DNA of 64,000 nucleotides from Roseomonas sp. (GTDB lineage Bacteria; Pseudomonadota; Alphaproteobacteria; Acetobacterales; Acetobacteraceae): NCBI GenBank assembly GCA_020249775.1, contig JADCFA010000008.1, positions 186,001 to 250,000 of the forward strand, read 5' to 3'. Shown piece by piece: positions 17,933 to 25,989 of this stretch (position 1 is its first letter; each line of letters starts with the position of its first letter). The notes under the pieces were generated by a model. It saw only the letters and a program-made list of their open reading frames with translations, ran no database searches and was not told where the DNA came from. The position numbers and the translations under genes were made by a program.

Positions 17933-19156
17933 ATGCAGCCGCTGATCACGCTTTCGCTTGATGGCTATCGCGCGATCCTGCCGGCGGGGCAGGATCACGC
18001 AGGGGCACATCGCGCCCTCACGGCGCTGCTGAACGAAGCCCTGGGCGCAGAAGTTGCGGGCTTTTTCGCCCCGGTCAGCGCTTCTGAACAGGGTTTGAGC
18101 TTCTTCGCCCCCGAAGGCCGCGTAGCGCGGTTTGCGGAATTGGACGCAACCGGGCGCGACAGGTTGCGTGCCGAGATTGGGCGGATCATCAGCGAACTCC
18201 GCCGCGCCGCTACGCTCGCGGCAGCGAATGATTCCGCTAGTTCCGGGCATCTGCCGGCCTTGGTCGCTGCCGCGATTGAAATCCCAAGTTTTGAGCAGGT
18301 TTTCGCCCATGAAGGCCGGCCCGTTTTGGCGGGCTGGGGCACCGCGCCGGCCAATGCGCCGGGCGGGCTTGGCCTGCTGCGCGATTTGGATGATGGCAAG
18401 CCCGCTGAGGCGCCCGCCCGCGCCCCCTTGGCGGCGCTTGTCGCTGCCTTGCTTGCGCTGTTTTTGCTCGGCGCCTTCGCCGCCTTCGCCGCGCCTTGGA
18501 TCGCGCGCTGGATGGCGCCTGAACCCGGCATGTGCCGCGTGGAGCAGGGCGATCTGGACGCCATGCAAACCCTGCTGCGTGAACGGGAGAGGGAGAGGGA
18601 ACTCCGCCACCGCTTGGCCGCGCTGGAAGAAGAACTCGGCCGCCGCCGTGCGGAGTGCCCGCTGCCGGAGCCGCCGCCACCTCCGCCAGCCCCGGAACCG
18701 CCGCGCCCGCCAGAACCGCGCCCGGAACCCATACCGGAACCACCGCGCCCGCCGACACCTCCACCGCCTCCGCCACCGCGGCCAACCCCGCCGCCGCGCC
18801 CGGCGGAACGGCCACTGGAACGCCCGCCGAATGTCGAGCCCTGCAATACCGAGGTGCAGAGCGGTGGGCGCGGCATTACAGAAACGCGGCATTACCTGGG
18901 GCCAACACCGGGGCGCGTGACCATTCCCTATAATACGCGACTCGAGCCTGATCGTATCCGCGTCTATCACCGCGGGCGGTTGCTTTCGGAAACACCGGGG
19001 TTTGTTTCCGGCAATGGCGTGATTTCCTTTGATTGGAACCCGCCGCAAGGTGGCTCGGCTGAGGATTATGTCGTGACCGTTGAGGTAATGGGCACGCCCG
19101 GCTCACCCTCAACGCGTTGGGATTATCGTATCGGTTGCCCGGGAGGAGGACGCTGA
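17933..19156 (+). CDS. Third paralogous single-pass membrane protein, unknown C-terminal domain
   Basis: 407 residues. The N-terminal module repeats the pattern of the two upstream genes in a more diverged form: FFAP (44-47), LSFFAP (55-60) and EGRPVLAGWG (127-136). A membrane helix lies at about 166-190. Cys201 and Cys242 bracket a charged coiled-coil hairpin (LLRERERERELRHRLAALEEEL), followed by a long PEPPRPPEP linker. The last 110 residues look like a beta-sandwich (TIPYNTRLEPDRIRVYHRGRLL, GVISFDWNPPQG, YVVTVEVMG) closed by a Cys pair. No enzyme motif is visible. Likely part of one envelope complex with its neighbours (inference). Confidence 0.7.
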   Translation: MQPLITLSLDGYRAILPAGQDHAGAHRALTALLNEALGAEVAGFFAPVSASEQGLSFFAPEGRVARFAELDATGRDRLRAEIGRIISELRRAATLAAANDSASSGHLPALVAAAIEIPSFEQVFAHEGRPVLAGWGTAPANAPGGLGLLRDLDDGKPAEAPARAPLAALVAALLALFLLGAFAAFAAPWIARWMAPEPGMCRVEQGDLDAMQTLLRERERERELRHRLAALEEELGRRRAECPLPEPPPPPPAPEPPRPPEPRPEPIPEPPRPPTPPPPPPPRPTPPPRPAERPLERPPNVEPCNTEVQSGGRGITETRHYLGPTPGRVTIPYNTRLEPDRIRVYHRGRLLSETPGFVSGNGVISFDWNPPQGGSAEDYVVTVEVMGTPGSPSTRWDYRIGCPGGGR

Positions 19157-19242
19157 TGCTGTGCGATGATTTCGCCGCAAAGCTGCGCCACCCGTGCCAT
19201 AGTGATGGTGTGTTCTGTGATGATCGAAGGGAGACTACGCCC

Positions 19243-19953
19243 ATGACCGTTTTGGCCCTGGCCCGCCGCAAACCCGCACTCAAAAGTGCGGCGGCAGTGC
19301 TGTCGCTGTCCTTGCTGTTGCCCGCCTGCCAAAACCCCAATCTTGGCGCGAGCGGCCAGCCCCTCACGGCTGAGCAACAGGCCATGCGCCAACAATCGCA
19401 ACGCTGGAACCAGACCGCGGCTACGGGTGCCTTGGCTGGCGCCGCAATGGGTGCCGCAGGTGCGGCGGCTTTTGGCCGGGGCAATACCGGGCAGAATGCG
19501 CTGATCGGTGCGGGCATTGGCGCGCTGGTTGGGCTTGCCGCCGGCATGGCGATGGCGGAACGCAATCTTGGTTTTGAACAGCGCGAAGCGAGCGCTTCCC
19601 AGCGCATCCAATCCGCGCAGCAAATCGCGAGCAATCTGAACAATACCGCCGCTGCTTCCGAACAGGTGGCAAAGCAGAACCAGCAGCGGCTTGCCCAGCT
19701 TGATCGGCAATATCGCGCGGGCCAGATCACCGCCGCGCAATATCGCGCTGAGACCGCAACGATGCGTCAGGATGCGGAACTCATGCGCAAGACCGCCGGT
19801 GAAGCCCGCGATGCGCGTCAGCGCCTGGTCGCGAGCTCCCGGGAAGTGCCGCAATTAATGAATGAAGAAGCAAAGATTGACCAAGCGCAGCGCCGCCTTG
19901 AAGCAGCAGCGGATGATCTTGAATCGGCACTCCGCCGCGTGCCAACGGGCTGA
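19243..19953 (+). CDS. Glycine-zipper lipoprotein with coiled coil
   Basis: 236 residues starting at ATG 19243 with AGGGAG nine bases upstream; the frame is open to 19117 but that part overlaps the previous gene. A lipoprotein signal ends in LPAC (Cys29). It is followed by a glycine-zipper membrane-like segment (GALAGAAMGAAGAAAFGRG, then LIGAGIGALVGLAAGMAMA). The rest is a long Gln/Ala/Arg-rich coiled coil (about 110-235). Glycine-zipper lipoproteins of the Rick_17kDa/YMGG type sit in the outer membrane. It is separated by 86 bases from the paralogue cluster and is inferred to be part of the same system. Confidence 0.7.
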   Translation: MTVLALARRKPALKSAAAVLSLSLLLPACQNPNLGASGQPLTAEQQAMRQQSQRWNQTAATGALAGAAMGAAGAAAFGRGNTGQNALIGAGIGALVGLAAGMAMAERNLGFEQREASASQRIQSAQQIASNLNNTAAASEQVAKQNQQRLAQLDRQYRAGQITAAQYRAETATMRQDAELMRKTAGEARDARQRLVASSREVPQLMNEEAKIDQAQRRLEAAADDLESALRRVPTG

Positions 19954-19959
19954 CCCGCC

Positions 19960-20469
19960 ATGAAGCTAAGATCCTTCCGCGCCATCGCGCCGCTTTTGTT
20001 GTTGGCAGGGTGTGCCGGCGCCGGCGCAGGCCCGGCTTCCGAGCGCGGCTTTTTTACCGGCATCGGTGCTGCCGTAAGTGGTGAGGATGTGCGCGGTGCG
20101 GAACGGCTGGAAAACGCCGCCGCCCTGCAGGAACGCGCCGCGCAAATGGCCGCCGAACGCAATACGGCAGCGCAAGCCGAAGCGGCGCGCAGCGGGGCGG
20201 CGGTGCGTGCCTCAGAAGCGCGGCTTGCCAGGTTGCAAGCCGATCTGGCGCAGCAACGCGCCACGCTCGAGCGGCTGCGCGCCGAGCGCGCGCAAAACCC
20301 AACGACAGCGGCGGAAGCTGCGCGGCTGCAATCAGAACTGGATGCGCTGGAACGCGACCGCCGCGCTGCGGCGGCGCGTGCCGGTGGGCCATCGGCGGAT
20401 CAGGTGCAAAGCATCGAACGCCGCGCCGGCGAATTGGATGCGGCCTTGCAGCGCTTCGGGCGGATTTGA
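19960..20469 (+). CDS. Small coiled-coil lipoprotein
   Basis: 169 residues with lipobox LAGC (Cys18) and, after a short Gly/Ala segment (GFFTGIGAAVSGEDV), an almost uninterrupted Ala/Arg/Glu/Gln coiled coil to the end. It starts six bases after the preceding glycine-zipper lipoprotein and resembles it in composition, so the two are probably partners. No enzymatic motif is seen. It is the last plus-strand gene of the cluster and meets the next gene tail to tail with only 12 bases between. Confidence 0.65.
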   Translation: MKLRSFRAIAPLLLLAGCAGAGAGPASERGFFTGIGAAVSGEDVRGAERLENAAALQERAAQMAAERNTAAQAEAARSGAAVRASEARLARLQADLAQQRATLERLRAERAQNPTTAAEAARLQSELDALERDRRAAAARAGGPSADQVQSIERRAGELDAALQRFGRI

Positions 20470-20481
20470 GCTACGCTGAGC

Positions 20482-21252
20482 CTATTCGTCCAGCGATTCC
20501 GGCAAATACCCCGTGCGCAGCACATGTGGCCAAGCATGGTTGGCGCCCACCGCTTCCGCGCGCCGCGCCGCAGCTTCCCAGTCATAGACAATGGAAACCA
20601 GCTCAGCCATTGGCTTGGCATCTTCCGTCACATGAATGATGGCGTAGCGCGCATGGGGTGATCGTGCCTCGGCGCGATGCGGATGATCGCCGCGTGTGAC
20701 GCGAAAGCCGGGCAGGCCAAGGCTGCCAGGATTGACCACAAGCGGCCCATCGCCCGGCATATGGATGACACTCGCCTGATGGCTATGGCCGCACAGCACA
20801 ACGCGCGCTGCCATACCATCCTCACCCAGTCTTTCGCGAATGGCGGAAAGCGGCGATGGCACCAGAATGCCGTGGCGCGGGTCTTCCAACAGGTTCCGCA
20901 CATCGGATGATGGCGTGCCATGGCAAGCAAGCACGCCGGGCGCTGGCATCAGCCGCTCAGGCAATTCATAGAGCCAGGCGCGCTGATCGGCGGTGGTTTC
21001 CTGAAACGCAAAGCCATCCTGGCCCTTCAGCCCTTCGCCCACGCGATCCGTCAGCCAACGATCATGATTGCCGCGGATGGTTGGAATATTCCGCTCCATC
21101 AGCAGGCGCGTCGTCTCCCCAGGCCAGCACATGCCGGAAGCGCAATCACCAAGGCAGATGATATCCGTGATGCCGCGCCGCGCGATATCATCCAAAGCCG
21201 CTTCCAGCGCGGCGAGATTGCCATGGATATCGGAAATCACCGCAAGGCGCAT
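20482..21252 (-). CDS. Metallophosphoesterase (calcineurin-like)
   Basis: 256-residue two-metal phosphoesterase of the YfcE/ApaH-like superfamily. All five metal-binding blocks are present: DIHGN, GDCASG, RGNHDR, CHGTP and GHSHQ. The start MRLAVISDIHGNL leaves no signal peptide, so it acts in the cytoplasm. Substrate cannot be inferred; related proteins act on cyclic or phosphodiester substrates or on phosphoproteins. It stands alone, convergent with the lipoprotein gene. Confidence 0.88.
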   Translation of the reverse strand: MRLAVISDIHGNLAALEAALDDIARRGITDIICLGDCASGMCWPGETTRLLMERNIPTIRGNHDRWLTDRVGEGLKGQDGFAFQETTADQRAWLYELPERLMPAPGVLACHGTPSSDVRNLLEDPRHGILVPSPLSAIRERLGEDGMAARVVLCGHSHQASVIHMPGDGPLVVNPGSLGLPGFRVTRGDHPHRAEARSPHARYAIIHVTEDAKPMAELVSIVYDWEAAARRAEAVGANHAWPHVLRTGYLPESLDE

Positions 21253-21416
21253 GGTTTTGGCTTCCTGTTTGGGAAAATCACCATGCCATGACAGGCGAGG
21301 AACTTGAAGGGTAATGGAGTATGTTCAAGCCAAACGGCATCGCTTGGCGGTTCGGAAAATACGACCAAACAACAGTTTAGTCTGCTGCCCGTGAACGCAC
21401 ATGAACGGGAAACACG

Positions 21417-21944
21417 CTACGCCGCGCGCCGATTCCACGGCATCAGCGCCAGGAAATTCGCCATGGGGCAAAGCCCCATGATGCCGGCAAAAACCAGCCC
21501 CGCGCCAACAAAGGCAGAAAGCGCGTGAAAGCGCGGATCCACCAGCGCGCCCAAAACGGCGCCCAGTAGCACCAGGCTGCCCGCGGTGATCTGCACCTGC
21601 CGCATGATGGGCAAGGGCGCGCGCTTGTCTTCCGCAATCTTGACGCCGGCAGCACTTAGCGCAGCGATCCCGCCTTCCACCAGCAGCACCCGGCAGCCTG
21701 GCGCGGCGGCGGCAAGCGCGCCTGCATTCTGCGCCGTGCGGCTGCCGGATTGGCAATGAAAAATCACGGTGGACCCCGCCGCGATGCCAAGGGGGCCACT
21801 CCCCAACCGAGACACCGGCGCATGGGCCGACCCCGGCACATGGCTCCGCGCCCGTTCATCGGCTTCGCGAATATCCACCAGCACCGCCTCGCCCGAGGTG
21901 ATCAGGCCAGCGGCTTCACGGGCAGAAATGGACTGGGCAGTCAT
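21417..21944 (-). CDS. Rhodanese-domain protein with DUF2892 membrane tail
   Basis: 175 residues. The N-terminal rhodanese domain (about 5-105) has the active-site loop FHCQSGSRT, whose Cys accepts sulfane sulfur. The C-terminal part (about 120-175) has two hydrophobic segments (LVLLGAVLGALV, FVGAGLVFAGIMGLCPMANFL) typical of DUF2892, anchoring it in the inner membrane. ATG at 21944 is chosen over 21971 because AGGAG precedes it at proper spacing. Such fusions handle sulfide or thiosulfate-derived sulfur; no sulfur-oxidation partners are nearby. Confidence 0.85.
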   Translation of the reverse strand: MTAQSISAREAAGLITSGEAVLVDIREADERARSHVPGSAHAPVSRLGSGPLGIAAGSTVIFHCQSGSRTAQNAGALAAAAPGCRVLLVEGGIAALSAAGVKIAEDKRAPLPIMRQVQITAGSLVLLGAVLGALVDPRFHALSAFVGAGLVFAGIMGLCPMANFLALMPWNRRAA

Positions 21945-22010
21945 GGCGGAACTCCTGAAAGCACCGTCCAACAGATAAATTAGCTTCGTCTTATATTCAA
22001 GTAAAAAGCG

Positions 22011-22679
22011 TCAAAAATCCAGATCAGCGTAATGTTCGGGCGGGATCAGGCCGCTGATCCGGTCCTGCAATAGCGGCCGGAAGGATGGACGGGATTTCAC
22101 CCGCGCATACCAATCCTTGGCAGCGTCATTCAGCGCCCAATCCACATCGCCCAGATAATCCAAGGCCGAAAGATGCGCCGCCGCCGCCAAATCCGCGAGT
22201 GACAGCGCATTCCCGCCAAGCCAGGGCCGGGTTTCCGCAAGCCAGCCGAGGTAATCCAGATGCGGGCGCAAATTGGCATAGCCCGCGCGAATGGCTCCGG
22301 CATCCGGATTGCCGCGGCCCAGTAACTGCTTCATCTGCTTTTCGAACAGCAGGTTCCGCCCGACCTCAGCGTGGAACTTGCCATCAAACCAGGCCACCAG
22401 GCGCCGGATTTCCGCCCTTTCGCCGAGTGAACGCCCCAGCAGCGGCATATCCGGATAGGCTTCATCCAGATATTCGCAAATGGCGTAGGAATCGATGATG
22501 CAAAAGCCGTTTTCTTCCTGCAGCACGGGCACGGTGCCGGCGGGGTTGATGGCCAGGAATTCCTCGCGCCTTTCCCATACCCTTTCGACCCGAAGATCAA
22601 AGGGAATGCGCTTCTCCGCCAAGGCGAGCCGCACCTTGCGTGAATAGGGCGAGAGGGGGAGGTGATAGAGAATCCGCAC
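22011..22679 (-). CDS. Glutathione S-transferase family protein
   Basis: 222 residues. The thioredoxin-like N-terminal domain has LPLSPYSRKVRLALAEK, with Ser in the usual catalytic position, and NPAGTVPVLQEENGFCIIDSYAICEYLDE, which contains the cis-Pro and the glutathione-contact acidic residues. The helical C-terminal domain ends with a Trp/Pro-rich GST pattern. Likely a cytoplasmic detoxification or maleylpyruvate-type transferase; the exact substrate is unknown. It is monocistronic by appearance. Confidence 0.88.
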   Translation of the reverse strand: MRILYHLPLSPYSRKVRLALAEKRIPFDLRVERVWERREEFLAINPAGTVPVLQEENGFCIIDSYAICEYLDEAYPDMPLLGRSLGERAEIRRLVAWFDGKFHAEVGRNLLFEKQMKQLLGRGNPDAGAIRAGYANLRPHLDYLGWLAETRPWLGGNALSLADLAAAAHLSALDYLGDVDWALNDAAKDWYARVKSRPSFRPLLQDRISGLIPPEHYADLDF

Positions 22680-22760
22680 CGCGCGCTTATGCCACCCGCC
22701 TGCCGCCGTTGCAAAAAGCGCGGGGTCGCCTTGCTTAAGCGCAAGTTTCGCGGCGCCGCC

Positions 22761-23504
22761 TCAAAGCGCAATGCGCTTCAGCTTCTTCCAGCCAGCCGCC
22801 GGGGGCACTTGGTCTTCGGGGAAATGCACCCGTGCCAGCACGAAGGCGGCTGAGGCTTCAATTTCCCGCCGCGCAGCATCGGCGGCCGCCTGACCATCGC
22901 CTGCCTTGGCGGCCGCCAAAAGCCCCTGATGATCATCCGCATCGGGCCGCGCCGGCATGATCGGCCGCGCCATCGCCAGCACCGCACTGCGACGCATCCA
23001 CAAGCTTTCGATCATCGCCAGCAAAAGCGGCTGGTTGGCCGCGGCGTAATAGCGCTGATGCAGAAGCCGATCGCCGCGGCGATAGCCATCCTCATCCCCC
23101 GCTGCCCGGGCAGCGCGCGCCGCTTCGGCAATCCGTTCCAGGGCGGCGATGTCCGATGTGGTGAGGCGCGGCGCCGCATCCGCCGCCGCCACCGGTTCGA
23201 TCAGCGTACGGATACGCATGATTTCCCGATAGGCATCGCGGGTGATCAGCGGCACGAAGGCACTGCCGCTGGGGCTGAGATCAAGGCAGCGTTCCGCCGC
23301 GAGGCGCCGCAACGCCGCACGCGCCGGCATGGGGCTGACGCCAAGAGCCGTGGCAATGCGGCGGATGGAGAGCTTTTCCCCCGGCGGAAAGCCGCCCTGG
23401 ATCAGGATATCCCTGAGCGCGCCATAGGCCCGCGCCTCCAGCGAGGCGCCATCGGCGGATTCCGCTTGCGGGGCGGATTTTTCGTGATTACGCTTCAGCG
23501 TCAT
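22761..23504 (-). CDS. GntR-family transcriptional regulator (FadR/FCD subfamily)
   Basis: 247 residues. The winged-helix N-terminal domain (about 25-90) carries the GntR pattern YGALRDILIQGGFPPGEKLSIRRIATALGVSPMPARAALRRLAAERCL. The C-terminal all-helical FCD domain (about 105-230) has the metal/ligand-type residues (RTLIEPVAA, FH-like LLHQRYYAAANQPLL). It is divergent from the binding-protein gene at 23568, with a perfect TGTGATCACA palindrome two bases before its own start. It probably controls the 23568-25949 genes and itself (inference). Confidence 0.88.
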   Translation of the reverse strand: MTLKRNHEKSAPQAESADGASLEARAYGALRDILIQGGFPPGEKLSIRRIATALGVSPMPARAALRRLAAERCLDLSPSGSAFVPLITRDAYREIMRIRTLIEPVAAADAAPRLTTSDIAALERIAEAARAARAAGDEDGYRRGDRLLHQRYYAAANQPLLLAMIESLWMRRSAVLAMARPIMPARPDADDHQGLLAAAKAGDGQAAADAARREIEASAAFVLARVHFPEDQVPPAAGWKKLKRIAL

Positions 23505-23505
23505 T

Positions 23506-23515
23506 TGTGATCACA
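23506..23515. promoter_or_regulatory. TGTGATCACA palindrome, candidate GntR operator
   Basis: A perfect 10-bp palindrome in the 63-base divergent intergenic region, two bases upstream of the GntR start codon and 52 bases before the binding-protein start. Short perfect palindromes in this position are typical operators of FadR/FCD-type regulators; binding is inferred, not shown. Confidence 0.5.
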
Positions 23516-23567
23516 CTTCCGAGGCAGCCTAGCATCCGCCTGAATCAAAAACCAAGGAGGAAACATC

Positions 23568-24605
23568 ATGACCGCTCATCGCCGTTTCCGGCGCGCATTT
23601 CTAGCCGCTTCTGCCGCCATTCTGGGGTTTTTCGCCGCCACCCCCGCCGAAGCGGGCGCCACGCTGGATGCCATCAAGCGCAATGGCCTTTTGCGCTGCG
23701 GCGTTTCCGGCGCCGTTCCGCATATGTCCATGCCCGATAGCCAGGGCCGCTGGCAGGGATTTGATGTGGAAATCTGCCGCGCCGTTGCCGCTGCCGTTTT
23801 CGGTGATGCGGATAAGGTGCGCTTCGTGCCGACAACAGCGCAGAATCGCTTCACCGCCCTGCAATCGGGCGAAGTGGATATGCTATCGCGCACCACGGCC
23901 CTGACCCTGGTGCGTGATAGCCAATTGGGCATCAATATTCCCGTGGCGCATTTTTACACTGGCCAGGGTTTTCTGGTGCATCGGCGCACCGGCGTGCAGC
24001 GCGCGCTTGATTTGAATGGTGCGACGGTATGCGGCACCCAAGGCAGCATCATCGAACGCAATATCGAAGATTGGGCGCGGGTGAATAATATCCGCGTCAC
24101 CACGATTTCCTTCGATACGCCACCTGCCGTGCTGGCGGCCTTCATTGCCGGGCGCTGCGATGCCATCAGCAATGACATGATCAACCTGGCCGCCAACCGT
24201 GCCGGCGCGCCGAACCCGAATGATCTGGTGTTGCTGCCCGATATGATCGTGAAGGAAATGCACGGCATTCTGGCGCGCAATGGCGATCAGGATTGGTCTT
24301 CCCTGCTGCGCTGGGTAGTCTTTGCCCTGATCCAGGCCGAGGAATTCGGCATTACCCGCGCGAATATCGAGGAAACCCGCCGCACTTCGACCGATCCCGC
24401 GATTCGCCGTTTTCTGGGTCTCACTGAAAATATCGGCTCGGCCTGGGGCTTGGGCAATGATTGGGCCTTTCAGGTGGTGCGCCAGATCGGCAATTATGGT
24501 GAGATGTTTGAACGCACCGCGGGCAAGAACGGGCTTGGGCTGGACCGCGGGCAAAACAACATCTGGTCCAAGGGCGGGCTGCATATGTCCTGGCTCTGGC
24601 AATAA
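23568..24605 (+). CDS. Amino-acid ABC transporter periplasmic binding protein (AapJ-like)
   Basis: 345 residues with an N-terminal signal (about 1-34, ending near EAGA). The mature protein shows the family-3 solute-binding pattern: LRCGVSGAVPHMSMPDSQGRWQGFDVEICRAVAAAVFGD, then FTALQSGEVDMLSRTTALTL. The C-terminal part (NYGEMFERTAGKNGLGLDRG, ending in LHMSWLW) resembles general L-amino-acid binding proteins AapJ/BztA. AGGAGG precedes the start. No permease or ATPase gene is adjacent, so the transporter partners must be elsewhere. The aminotransferase follows 12 bases downstream. Confidence 0.87.
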   Translation: MTAHRRFRRAFLAASAAILGFFAATPAEAGATLDAIKRNGLLRCGVSGAVPHMSMPDSQGRWQGFDVEICRAVAAAVFGDADKVRFVPTTAQNRFTALQSGEVDMLSRTTALTLVRDSQLGINIPVAHFYTGQGFLVHRRTGVQRALDLNGATVCGTQGSIIERNIEDWARVNNIRVTTISFDTPPAVLAAFIAGRCDAISNDMINLAANRAGAPNPNDLVLLPDMIVKEMHGILARNGDQDWSSLLRWVVFALIQAEEFGITRANIEETRRTSTDPAIRRFLGLTENIGSAWGLGNDWAFQVVRQIGNYGEMFERTAGKNGLGLDRGQNNIWSKGGLHMSWLWQ

Positions 24606-24617
24606 CGGAGGAAACAC

Positions 24618-25949
24618 ATGACACCGCCGCTTGATGCATCCGCCGCGCCGCGCAATTCCGATCTGGAAGCGGCGCTGGCCGAAGCGCGAGAGAATTATTC
24701 CCGCGCCCGTCCCAAAAGCGCCACCGCGCATGAGACAGCCCGCACCGTTATGCCGGGCGGCAATACGCGCACCACGCTATTTTACACGCCCTTCCCGACC
24801 GCGATGAAAAGCGGCCAGGGCTGCTATCTGGAAGATATTGACGGCAACAAATACCTCGATCTTTGCGGCGAATATACCGCGGGGCTGTTTGGCCATTCCG
24901 ATCCGCGCATTCAGGCGCTGCTGCATCAGGTGATTGAAAACGGCATAAGCCTAGCGTCAGTCGGGGAGAATGAGGCAAAGCTCGCTGCCATTCTCTGCGC
25001 GCGTTTCCCCGCCCTGGAATTGGTGCGCTTCACCAATAGCGGGACCGAGGCGAATCTGATGGCCGTGGCGGCCGCCCGCGCGCATACCGGGCGCAGCAAG
25101 ATCATCGCCTTCCGTGGCGGCTATCATGGCGGGGTGATGAGCTTCGTCACCGGTGGCAGCGTGGTGAATGCGCCGTTTTCGGTGACGCTTGCCGAATATA
25201 ATGATCTGCCCGGCACTTTGGCGCTGATCCGGGAACACGCCGCTGATCTGGCCGCGGTATTGCTTGAACCCATGATGGGCAGCGGCGGTTGCATTCCCGC
25301 CACGCGCGACTTTCTGGCGGGGCTGCGCGACGTAACGCGGGAAGTCGGCGCCATGCTGATTTTTGATGAGGTCATGACCAGCCGGCACACTGCGGGTGGC
25401 CTGCAAAAACTGCATGGCATCACGCCTGATCTTGTCTCTCTCGGCAAATATATCGCGGGCGGGATGTCCTTCGGCGCTTTTGGTGGGCGCGCGGATGTCA
25501 TGTCGGTCTTTGACTCACACAAGCCCAATGCGCTCACGCATTCCGGCACCTTCAATAACAATGTGCTATCCATGTCCGCCGGCACCCTGGCGATGGGCGA
25601 GATTTTTGATGACACGGCGGCCGAGGATTTGCGCAAGCGTGGCGATGGGCTGCGTGATGCGCTGAATGCGATTTGCGCCAAGCACGGCGTTGCCATGCAA
25701 TTCACCGGCATTGGCAGCATGGTGCAACCGCATTTCCGCCTGGGGACGATCCTGCGCCCCTATACCGCCAGTGCTCAGGAAGATGGCCTGCGGGAGCTGT
25801 TCTTCCTGGATATGATGAAGGCCGGGATCTACATCGCACGGCGCGGTATGGTGGCGCTCAGCCTGCCAGTGGGTGAGCCGGAACTTGCGCGCTATATCGC
25901 TGCGGTGGAGGAATTCTGCGCGTCCCGCAAGCCGCTCATGGCGGCGTGA
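24618..25949 (+). CDS. Class III aminotransferase (glutamate-1-semialdehyde aminomutase-like)
   Basis: 443-residue PLP enzyme. Family blocks are MPGGNTRTTLFYTPFP, YLDLCGEYTAGLFGHSDP, FTNSGTEANLMAVAAAR, IIAFRGGYHGG, LIFDEVMTSR and the PLP lysine in SLGKYIAGGMSFGAFGG. It resembles hemL-type proteins but in this context, behind an amino-acid binding protein and a GntR regulator, it is more likely a catabolic amino- or beta-amino-acid transaminase than the haem enzyme (inference). GGAGG precedes ATG at 24618. A terminator follows. Confidence 0.85.
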   Translation: MTPPLDASAAPRNSDLEAALAEARENYSRARPKSATAHETARTVMPGGNTRTTLFYTPFPTAMKSGQGCYLEDIDGNKYLDLCGEYTAGLFGHSDPRIQALLHQVIENGISLASVGENEAKLAAILCARFPALELVRFTNSGTEANLMAVAAARAHTGRSKIIAFRGGYHGGVMSFVTGGSVVNAPFSVTLAEYNDLPGTLALIREHAADLAAVLLEPMMGSGGCIPATRDFLAGLRDVTREVGAMLIFDEVMTSRHTAGGLQKLHGITPDLVSLGKYIAGGMSFGAFGGRADVMSVFDSHKPNALTHSGTFNNNVLSMSAGTLAMGEIFDDTAAEDLRKRGDGLRDALNAICAKHGVAMQFTGIGSMVQPHFRLGTILRPYTASAQEDGLRELFFLDMMKAGIYIARRGMVALSLPVGEPELARYIAAVEEFCASRKPLMAA

Positions 25950-25957
25950 TCAGGCAA

Positions 25958-25981
25958 GGCGGGGCCGGTTCACGCCCCGCC
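25958..25981. terminator. Bidirectional hairpin between convergent genes
   Basis: GGCGGGGC (25958-25965) and GCCCCGCC (25974-25981) form a perfect 8-bp stem in the 40 bases between the aminotransferase stop and the hydroxy-acid oxidase stop. It can terminate both transcripts; there is no clear T-run on either side. Confidence 0.6.
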
Positions 25982-25989
25982 GCACCGCT

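Noticed and set aside
17312-19048. 578-residue ORF on the minus strand
   Set aside because: It is antisense to two well-supported genes, is Arg/Pro/Ala-rich like other shadows in this high-GC sequence, and shows no family motif.
21304-21528. 74-residue plus-strand ORF overlapping the rhodanese gene end
   Set aside because: No ribosome site or family motif; it runs antisense into the membrane tail of the rhodanese protein.
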